64,000 bases of DNA. Origin: Pseudomonas fluorescens. GTDB lineage: Bacteria; Pseudomonadota; Gammaproteobacteria; Pseudomonadales; Pseudomonadaceae. Of this stretch, positions 58,512-64,000 are shown piece after piece. Numbering within the stretch: position 1 is the stretch's first letter; each line of letters starts with the position of its first letter. The translations under genes were made by a program, and so were the position numbers. The notes under the pieces are model-generated. The model saw nothing but the letters and a program-made list of their open reading frames with translations. It had not been told where the DNA came from and did no database searches. Where the stretch lies: positions 6,263,001 through 6,327,000 of the forward strand of contig NZ_CP015637.1 of NCBI RefSeq assembly GCF_001708445.1, in the 5' to 3' direction.

Positions 58512-58605
58512 GGAGCGAGCTTGCTCGCGAAAAGCCAAGAGGCGCCGCTGGGCGTCAGGCTCCCCGCGGTATCGTTCACGTTCTTCGCGAGCAAGCTCGC
58601 TCCTA
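58512..58605. repeat. REPIN at the 3' end of the mscS-like gene
   Basis: Two inverted REP cores (58512-58531 and 58584-58603) separated by about 50 bases. The right arm and flank resemble 13345-13364 (same GTATCGTTYACRTT followed by REP core). The right end supplies the stop codon of the mscS-like gene. Confidence 0.82.
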
Positions 58606-59169
58606 CAGAGGTGAGACGCTTGTATCGCGCCAACGTCGTACCGAACGCTGGAAGAACAAGCTGTTGGGCACCTGCACCACTGCGCTGCCGGTCCCTGCTT
58701 CCTCGACCTCGATCAGCGTGGTGTAGAGCAGGTTGATCGCCACCACCCGGCCTTTCACGCCGGGCTTGTCGACGGTGTCTACCAGCTCGACGATATCACC
58801 GAGACGAAACGGCCCGACCGTGAAAATCAGGATCGCGCACAGCAGGTTGGACAACACCGACCACATGGCAAAGAACGCCACCGCCGCCACCGCCACAAAC
58901 CCCGACAGTGCCGTCCACAACACCGTGGCGGAAACGCCCAGGCGCTCCAACACAAAGATCAGCGCGCTGCCCATGATCAGCCAGCGCAAGCCGCCGCGCA
59001 GCGGCATCAGCAATTGTGGCGGGAACGGGTAACGCTCACCCAGGCGGGTCAGGCCTTTTGCGACAAAGCGCTGGGCAAGGTAGCCGGCCAGCAGGATCAG
59101 CAGGATTTGCACACCGATCCACACCGGCTCGACCCATTGCGCCGGGAACGGCAGCTGCAACGTATCCAT
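58603..59169 (-). CDS. Small MscS-family mechanosensitive channel
   Basis: A 188-residue minimal MscS-type channel: three hydrophobic segments (LLILLAGYLAQRF, LIMGSALIFVLERLG, GFVAVAAVAFFAMWSVLSNLLCAILIFTVGPFRLGD) and a short beta domain (PGVKGRVVAINLLYTTLIEVEEAG). It lacks the large C-terminal vestibule, and the C-terminal tail ends in the adjacent REP. It overlaps the ABC-F stop by one base (TGATG), so it is coupled to it. Confidence 0.88.
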   Translation of the reverse strand: MDTLQLPFPAQWVEPVWIGVQILLILLAGYLAQRFVAKGLTRLGERYPFPPQLLMPLRGGLRWLIMGSALIFVLERLGVSATVLWTALSGFVAVAAVAFFAMWSVLSNLLCAILIFTVGPFRLGDIVELVDTVDKPGVKGRVVAINLLYTTLIEVEEAGTGSAVVQVPNSLFFQRSVRRWRDTSVSPL

Positions 59170-61079
59170 CAGGACAGCGCCTCCAGCTCCGCTTGCAGGC
59201 TTTCGAGCAGTTCGAGGGCTTCCATCCAGCTTTCCTCCAGTTGCCCTTCACGGACCTTGAGCTTGGCCTGCTCGGCCAGCAGGTCGCGCAGTTCGTCCTT
59301 GCGGGCCGCTTCATACACGGCACTGTCGCCCAGGCTGGCTTCGATTTTGGCCAGGCGTTCATGGACCTTGCCCAGCTCGGCTTCCAGCTTGTCGGCCTCG
59401 CGTTTGTGCGGCGCCAACTGCTGGCGCAGCGCGGCAGCGGCCTGGCGCTGGGCTTTCTTGTCGGTCTTGTCCGGGTTGACCGGGGTGTTGCTGACCGGTG
59501 CGTTGCGCAGGCGGTAATCCGTCAGCCAGCGCGCATAGTCGTCCAGGTCGCCATCGAACTCTTCGACTTTGCCATCGGCCACCAGCAGGAAGTTGTCCGT
59601 GGTGCTCTTGAGCAAGTGGCGATCGTGAGACACCACCAGTACCGCACCGCTGAATTCCTGCAGGGCCATGGTCAACGCCAGGCGCATCTCCAGATCTAGG
59701 TGGTTGGTGGGCTCGTCGAGCAGCAACAGGTTCGGTCGGTCCCAAGCGATCAACGCCAGGGCCAGGCGAGCCTTTTCGCCACCGGAGAAGTTCAACACGG
59801 GCTCATCGATCCGTGCGCCACGGAAGTCGAACCCGCCGAGGAAATCGCGCAAGGTCTGCTCGCGCTCGGTCGGTGCCAGGCGCTGCAGGTGCAGCAACGG
59901 GCTAGCCTTGGCATCGAGGGAGTCCAACTGATGCTGGGCGAAGTAGCCCACTACCAGGTTCTCGCCACGGGTCAGGCGGCCGGCCAGGGGCTGCAGCTCA
60001 CCCGAGAGGTTCTTGATCAGCGTCGACTTGCCCGCGCCGTTAGGCCCGAGCAAACCGATGCGTGCGCCCGGCGTGAGCTGCAGCTTGACCTTCTCGAGGA
60101 TGGTTTTGTCGCCATAGCCCAGGCGCGCATCCGAGAGGTCGAGCAGTGGGCTGGAGATTTTCACCGATTCGCGGAACACAAAATCAAAGGGCGAATCGAC
60201 GTGGGCCGCCGACAGCTCTTCCATGCGCTCCAGTGCCTTGATCCGGCTCTGGGCCTGGCGGGCCTTGGTGGCCTGGGCCTTGAACCGAGCGATGTAGCTT
60301 TCCATGTGCGCACGCTGCGCCTGCTGCTTCTCGTAGGCTTGTTGCTGCTGGGCCAGGCGCTCGGCACGGGCGCGTTCGAACGCGGTGTAGCCACCCCGGT
60401 AAAGGGTGATTTTCTTCTGTTCGACGTGGGCGATGTTGTCGACCACGGCGTCGAGGAAATCCCGGTCGTGGGAAATCAGCAGCAAGGTGCCTTGGTAGTT
60501 CTTGAGGAAGTCCTCCAGCCACAGGATTGCATCGAGGTCCAAGTGGTTGGTCGGCTCATCGAGCAGCAACAGGTCCGAGGGGCACATCAGCGCCTGGGCC
60601 AGGTTCAGGCGCATGCGCCAGCCGCCGGAAAAGTCAGCGACCGGGCGGTCCATCTGCTCGTTGGTAAAGCCAAGGCCGGCCAGCATCTTGCGCGCGCGGG
60701 CGTCGGCGGTGTAACCGTCGGCACTGTCGAGTTCCGAGTGCAGGCGCGCCTGGGCGGCACCGTCCTGGGCTTTCTCGGCCTCGGCCAGGTCGTGCTGAAC
60801 CTGGCGCAGGCGCAGGTCGCCATCGAGCACGTAGTCGATCGCAATGCGGTCCAGGGTGTCGATCTCCTGGCGCATATGGGCGATGCGCCAGTCGGCCGGC
60901 AGCAGGCAGTCCCCGGAATCCGGGGTCAGCTCACCCAGCAACAGGGCGAACAACGTGGATTTGCCGGCGCCGTTGGCACCGATCAGGCCGGCTTTGTGAC
61001 CGGCGTGCAGGGTCAGCTCGGCGTCTTCGAGAAGACGTTGCGGGCCACGCTGTAATGTTAGGCTTTGAAGTCGGATCAT
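59169..61079 (-). CDS. ABC-F family ATPase (YheS type)
   Basis: A 636-residue soluble protein with two ATPase domains and no membrane domain: Walker A GANGAGKST and GPNGAGKST, signatures FSGGWRMRLNLAQAL and FSGGEKARLALALI, Walker B LLLLDEPTNHLDL twice, and a positively charged linker with a C-terminal coiled coil (about residues 530-636). It acts on ribosomes as a translational factor in the YheS class. The ATG at 61079 is preferred to the long open extension. Confidence 0.94.
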   Translation of the reverse strand: MIRLQSLTLQRGPQRLLEDAELTLHAGHKAGLIGANGAGKSTLFALLLGELTPDSGDCLLPADWRIAHMRQEIDTLDRIAIDYVLDGDLRLRQVQHDLAEAEKAQDGAAQARLHSELDSADGYTADARARKMLAGLGFTNEQMDRPVADFSGGWRMRLNLAQALMCPSDLLLLDEPTNHLDLDAILWLEDFLKNYQGTLLLISHDRDFLDAVVDNIAHVEQKKITLYRGGYTAFERARAERLAQQQQAYEKQQAQRAHMESYIARFKAQATKARQAQSRIKALERMEELSAAHVDSPFDFVFRESVKISSPLLDLSDARLGYGDKTILEKVKLQLTPGARIGLLGPNGAGKSTLIKNLSGELQPLAGRLTRGENLVVGYFAQHQLDSLDAKASPLLHLQRLAPTEREQTLRDFLGGFDFRGARIDEPVLNFSGGEKARLALALIAWDRPNLLLLDEPTNHLDLEMRLALTMALQEFSGAVLVVSHDRHLLKSTTDNFLLVADGKVEEFDGDLDDYARWLTDYRLRNAPVSNTPVNPDKTDKKAQRQAAAALRQQLAPHKREADKLEAELGKVHERLAKIEASLGDSAVYEAARKDELRDLLAEQAKLKVREGQLEESWMEALELLESLQAELEALS

Positions 61080-61129
61080 AATGGCGGCGGAGTCTACCAG
61101 CTTCGCAGGCCGCTGGCTTGGGTGTGAAT

Positions 61130-61597
61130 ATGTGTGCTGACCTGTGGAGCTTTGCCCTCTCGACTTACACCCGCCCGGGCGTGGAGGCCGCGTGCCTGCG
61201 CCTCCAGGAACAAGGAGCGGATGTGTGCCTGTTGCTCTGCGGGGCCTGGCTGGAACAACGAGGTGTAGGGTGTGTACCCGAGCGCGTGCAGGCACTGCAA
61301 CAAATTGCCCGGCCTTGGCAGATGCAGGTCATCGAACCCTTGCGTCGGGTGCGGGTGCAATGGCGAGAGCTGGCACAGCAGGATGAATCATTGGCGGCAT
61401 TGCGGGAACGGGTCAAGGCCCTGGAGCTGGATGCCGAGCGACAGTTGCTGGCACGCCTGGAGGCGTTGGTTCTGGGATGGCAGGCGGGTGATGGCGTGGG
61501 TCAACCGCAATGGTTGGAAAGACTGGCGACTGAGGATGCCGCCAACCTTGACCCCGACGCGCTGCAGCAGCTGCGCGTCGAAGTCACCGGCACTTAG
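61130..61597 (+). CDS. TIGR02444 family protein
   Basis: A 155-residue cytoplasmic protein of the TIGR02444 family: DLWSFALSTYTRPGVEAACLRLQEQGADVCLLLCGAWLEQRG and QVIEPLRRVRVQWRELA. Function unknown. It is divergent from the ABC-F gene, and its stop overlaps the algP remnant stop (61594-61597) tail to tail. The ATG at 61130 is preferred to the TTG 12 bases upstream. Confidence 0.9.
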   Translation: MCADLWSFALSTYTRPGVEAACLRLQEQGADVCLLLCGAWLEQRGVGCVPERVQALQQIARPWQMQVIEPLRRVRVQWRELAQQDESLAALRERVKALELDAERQLLARLEALVLGWQAGDGVGQPQWLERLATEDAANLDPDALQQLRVEVTGT

Positions 61598-61965
61598 GAA
61601 GCGCTGGTTGGGGTGGTGCTTGGCGCTACCGGTGCAGGGGTGCTGCTGGCCGATGCGGTTGGAGCGGTGGTCGCTGCCGGGCTAGCAGCAGGCGCTGCTG
61701 GAGCCGTTGGCTTGGCCGGTGCAGGCTTGGCAGCAGCGGGTTTCGCGGCAGCGGCTTTAACGGCCGGCTTGGCGGCTGGTTTCGCAGCAGCGGCTTTAGC
61801 AACTGGCTTGGCAGCTGGTTTTGCAGCAGCGGCTTTAGCGACTGGCTTGGCGGCTGGTTTTGCAGCAGCAGTTTTAGCAACTGGCTTGGCGGCTGGTTTT
61901 GCAGCAGTGGCTTTAGCAGCTGGCTTAGCGGCTGGTTTTGCAGCAGCGGCTTTAGCAACTGGCTT
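61594..61965 (-). pseudogene. algP: 5'-truncated AlgP (histone-H1-like alginate regulator)
   Basis: AlgP has a lysine/alanine/proline-rich histone H1-like C-terminal tail. Only this tail survives: five 13-residue repeats of KPAA/KPVA type (61771-61965) and the end SASSTPAPVAPSTTPTSAS, matching the P. aeruginosa AlgP end APTSAS. The N-terminal helical domain is absent; the frame continues only a few codons into the IS (a TTG). So the gene is broken. A TTG-initiated peptide is unlikely to be functional. Confidence 0.8.
61771..61965. repeat. Five tandem 39-bp repeats in algP
   Basis: Five direct units of 39 bases (61771, 61810, 61849, 61888, 61927 starts) with a few substitutions encode 13-residue repeats. 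The IS boundary falls exactly at the end of the fifth unit (61965/61966). Confidence 0.85.
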
Positions 61966-61998
61966 TGAAGTGCGCCCCAAAAGCTGGACAGCTGTTGG

Positions 61999-62808
61999 TT
62001 AGGCTACAGCGGACCGGGTCCTGTACGCTACAGGGCTCAGTCCGCCAAGCTTCACTTTGATTCGCTTATGGTTGTAGTAATGGATGTACTCATCCAGCCC
62101 CGCTTGCAACTGCTCCACGCTTTCAAAGCTTTCCCGATAGTAGAACTCTGACTTCAGCGTGCCGAAGAAACTCTCCATTGTGGCGTTGTCATGGCAGTTT
62201 CCTTTGCGTGACATGCTTTGCTCCAGCCCTGCTTTTTCTAGCCTCTCCCGGTACTTTGGATATCGATAGTGCCAGCCTTGATCTGAATGCAGCATTGGCT
62301 TGCCGCCCTCAGGTAAGCCTTCAATAGCTTTTTCCAGCATCTCGCCCACCAAGGCATATTGGGGACGTATTGCCGTCTGATAGGCCACGATTTCTCCGTT
62401 GTACAAGTCCAAAACTGGGGACAAGTACAGCTTTTTGCCGGCCACTTTGAACTCGGTGACATCCGTCACCCATTTCTGATTCGGTTGCTCAGCCTCGAAC
62501 TGACGAGCCAAGGTGTTGGGCGACACTTCGCCCATCGGCCCTTTATACGACCTGTATTTCTTAGGCCGCACCGTGCATTTCAGACCCAGCTCCCCCATCA
62601 GTCGTCGTACCGTTTTACCGTTGATCAGCGATCTTTCTTTACGTAGTTCTAGCGTCATCCGACGGTAACCAAAGCGGCCCTTATGCTCGTTTTGGATGGT
62701 CTGGATAGAAGCTTTGATCGAGGAAAGTCGGTCCGCAACGCCCATCGCCTTGAGTTGGTAGTAGTACGTACTTCGCGCAAGGCTCACTAGCTTGAGCAAG
62801 TCACGCAA
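61999..62808 (-). CDS. IS3-family transposase OrfB (DDE integrase core)
   Basis: About 269 residues from the codon shown; translated mainly as an OrfAB fusion. It has an HTH_21-like start (LLKLVSLARSTYYYQ), and a DDE core with Asp in QKWVTDVTEF, Asp in PMLHSDQGWHYRYP and Glu in DNATMESFFGTLKSEFYY. All three catalytic residues are present, so the enzyme may be active. The frame is open upstream past 62835, overlapping orfA. Confidence 0.93.
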   Translation of the reverse strand: MRDLLKLVSLARSTYYYQLKAMGVADRLSSIKASIQTIQNEHKGRFGYRRMTLELRKERSLINGKTVRRLMGELGLKCTVRPKKYRSYKGPMGEVSPNTLARQFEAEQPNQKWVTDVTEFKVAGKKLYLSPVLDLYNGEIVAYQTAIRPQYALVGEMLEKAIEGLPEGGKPMLHSDQGWHYRYPKYRERLEKAGLEQSMSRKGNCHDNATMESFFGTLKSEFYYRESFESVEQLQAGLDEYIHYYNHKRIKVKLGGLSPVAYRTRSAVA

Positions 62809-62834
62809 GGGAAAGTGTTGCTTAAGCTCACTGA

Positions 62835-63374
62835 CTAATCGGGCTTTTTCTTCTGTTCTTTCTCCCGCCTCATCACCGCCTCGCCTAACTCCCCAAGCTT
62901 TTTTAGATAAGCGTTCTCCATCCGTAGGTATTGGAGCTCATCAAGTAACGTCTTGTGCTCAGGCTCAGGGCTGGTGAGTGGGGCAGCGGTTTTGCGTGGT
63001 TTAGCAGGTGGTTTAGGCATAGCGGTGCTCAGTCCTCTTTTCCCTGACTCCAGGGCTTCAATACCGCCACTGTAATACTGCTGTTGCCATCTGCCCACCT
63101 GAGTGGAATCCCCCAAGTTGAAAAGCGCCGCTGCGCGGCGCAAGGAAAGGGAGTCATCCCACATGCACCGTAGAACAGAGAACTTGAACAAGGCACTGTA
63201 ACGCTGGCCGGTACTGCTCAAGCTGGCCTCACCGTGTAATCGATAAGCCTCGACCCAACGACGAAGCAAGGTGGGGTCCATTTGAAATTGAGCGGCGACC
63301 CGGCGAAACCCTCGGCCTCGCTCAAGGAAAGCGGTGATGGCAGATAGCTTGAACTGCGTGGTGTACTTGCTCAT
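62835..63374 (-). CDS. IS3-family transposase OrfA
   Basis: A 179-residue DNA-binding protein with two helix-turn-helix segments (YTTQFKLSAITAFLERGRGFRRVAAQFQMDPTLLRRWVEAY and SLSLRRAAALFNLGDSTQVGRWQQQYY) and a C-terminal leucine-rich coiled coil. This double-HTH form is typical of the IS150 group. A run GAAAAAG near the 3' end (about 62846-62852) is placed for a -1 frameshift into orfB. The ATG at 63374 is preferred; the frame is open to 63476 beyond the IS end. Confidence 0.9.
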   Translation of the reverse strand: MSKYTTQFKLSAITAFLERGRGFRRVAAQFQMDPTLLRRWVEAYRLHGEASLSSTGQRYSALFKFSVLRCMWDDSLSLRRAAALFNLGDSTQVGRWQQQYYSGGIEALESGKRGLSTAMPKPPAKPRKTAAPLTSPEPEHKTLLDELQYLRMENAYLKKLGELGEAVMRREKEQKKKPD

Positions 63375-63437
63375 GAAAACGCCCCAGAAATTGGATGGGT
63401 GTCCAACTTCTGGGGCGCACTTCAGTTCGCAGATCAA

Positions 63438-63466
63438 AATGTGGGAGGGGACTTGCCCCCGATAGC
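63438..63466. repeat. Single REP, GGGAGGGGACTTGCCCCC type
   Basis: One arm of the REP family seen at 19880-19972, here without an inverted partner. It lies between the IS and the HDOD gene. A missing partner could reflect loss next to the IS. Confidence 0.7.
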
Positions 63467-63485
63467 GATCTGACAAGCTACCGAT

Positions 63486-64000
63486 TCAGCCCTGGCTGAA
63501 CTGGGACGCCAATTCGCGCAACAGCACTTCGGCATCCAGCACTTTGCCCACCACTTCCTCGGCCTTGTCACGGCTCAAGCCCAGGCGCTCGAGCAGCACA
63601 TCCGGGATCGTTTCATCCGGGCCGGAACCAATGCCACGGCTGCGCAACAGGCGCACGGCCAGGCATACCAGGTTCGGGTACTCGGCATACTGGCCGTCGT
63701 AGGTCGGGTCGTGCTGGAAGCGCAGGGCGGTGGACAGTTCGTCCGGCATGTCCCAGTAGCGCATCAGCCAGGCGCCGATCTGCTCGCGGCTGATGCCCAG
63801 CAGATGCTGCTCGACATAGCTGTGGCACAGGTGCGGGTTGACCTCCAGGTGCCGGCAGATCAGCGAGAAATGCGGCGGGAACACATGGGCCAGCAGCAGG
63901 TAGCCGAAGTTGTGCAGCAAGCCGGCCAGGTAGGTCAGGCCGGCTTCGGGGCGCTGGGCGCGTGGCATGGCACGGGTCAGGCCTTCGATCACGGCGGCGG
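63486..64000 (-). CDS. HDOD-domain protein (partial at the 5' end)
   Basis: The C-terminal part (at least 168 residues) of an HDOD signal-output protein: the LAGLLHNFGYLLLAHVFP segment (HNFG in place of HD), EQHLLGISREQIGAWLMRYWDMPDELSTALRFQHDP and RSRGIGSGPDETIP. HDOD proteins are HD-related regulators often linked to c-di-GMP or stress control. The gene continues past the window edge. It is not the neighbour expected beside algP. Confidence 0.8.
   Translation of the reverse strand, partial: AAVIEGLTRAMPRAQRPEAGLTYLAGLLHNFGYLLLAHVFPPHFSLICRHLEVNPHLCHSYVEQHLLGISREQIGAWLMRYWDMPDELSTALRFQHDPTYDGQYAEYPNLVCLAVRLLRSRGIGSGPDETIPDVLLERLGLSRDKAEEVVGKVLDAEVLLRELASQFSQG

Larger units (their letters stand above)
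61966..63424 (-). mobile_element. IS3-family insertion sequence (IS150-like), 1459 bp
   Basis: Bounded by 24-bp terminal inverted repeats (61966-61989 and 63401-63424, 22 of 24 identical) that begin TGAAGTGCGCCCCA. It carries orfA and orfB in the -1 frame arrangement of the IS3 family. A second inverted repeat (63381-63395 with 63402-63416) lies just upstream of orfA. The bases flanking the ends (CTT left, GTT right) do not form a target duplication. Confidence 0.93.

Noticed and set aside
58521..58736. A small plus-strand ORF across the REPIN after lysE
   Set aside because: It consists of repeat sequence and the reverse of the MscS-like gene.
61771..61965. 39-bp repeats as a CRISPR array
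   Set aside because: The units are contiguous with no spacers and encode the KPAA repeats of AlgP.
61613..62002. A 129-codon Ala/Gly-rich plus-strand ORF opposite algP
   Set aside because: It is the reverse reading of the KPAA repeats and runs into the IS. No start or ribosome-binding site supports it.

Overview
The window is ordinary, gene-dense, high-GC chromosome from a Pseudomonas of the P. fluorescens group. The evidence is protein content, the REP-type inverted repeats between genes, and a gene order that, from memory, follows the P. aeruginosa PAO1 stretch running from gcvT1 (about PA5215) down to algP (PA5253). No tRNA, rRNA, CRISPR array or prophage was seen.

Layout. 1-6.0 kb: the end of an outer-membrane barrel, a DegT/ArnB-type aminotransferase, gcvT-gcvH without gcvP, and a ferric-iron ABC permease and binding protein without an ATPase. 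6.1-12.6 kb: ubiI-like/hotdog/ubiH/pepP/UPF0149 on the minus strand, divergent from a TIGR02449 coiled-coil gene, zapA, 6S RNA (ssrS) and 5-formyl-THF cyclo-ligase. 12.8-20 kb: an EVE-domain protein, an HlyD/RbbA-like/ABC-2 exporter operon, a FliL-like secreted protein and a quinone oxidoreductase. 20-28 kb: glpT, chaC, a TonB receptor, a PagP-like barrel, and ubiD with a coupled ferredoxin-type reductase. 28-32 kb: an OafA-type acyltransferase, rho and trxA.

32-41.2 kb lies between trxA and ppx, which I recall as near neighbours in PAO1. It holds a FadR-type regulator divergent from a polar amino-acid ABC importer, and a chaperone-usher fimbrial operon with two DUF1120 pilins. 41.7-49 kb: ppx and ppk-hemB flank a small accessory locus with a HAF-repeat secreted protein and a small secreted protein whose gene, together with the ppk 3' end, is present twice. 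49-61.6 kb: dedA, a sterol-desaturase-type protein, elbB, UPF0178, an FTR1/cytochrome c iron permease, a four-gene envelope operon that includes an LpoB homologue, lysE, a small MscS channel, an ABC-F ATPase and TIGR02444.

61.6-64 kb: a 1459-bp IS3-family (IS150-like) element abuts a 5'-truncated algP, and an HDOD-domain gene lies on its far side. No target duplication is visible, which suggests a deletion or rearrangement at the element.

I found no clearly new defence or mobile system. The most distinctive items are the duplicated small-secreted-protein/ppk-tail segment, the algP break at the IS, the LpoB-containing lipoprotein operon, and the DUF1120 fimbrial cluster. Names and synteny rest on recognition of sequence features; no database search was run.
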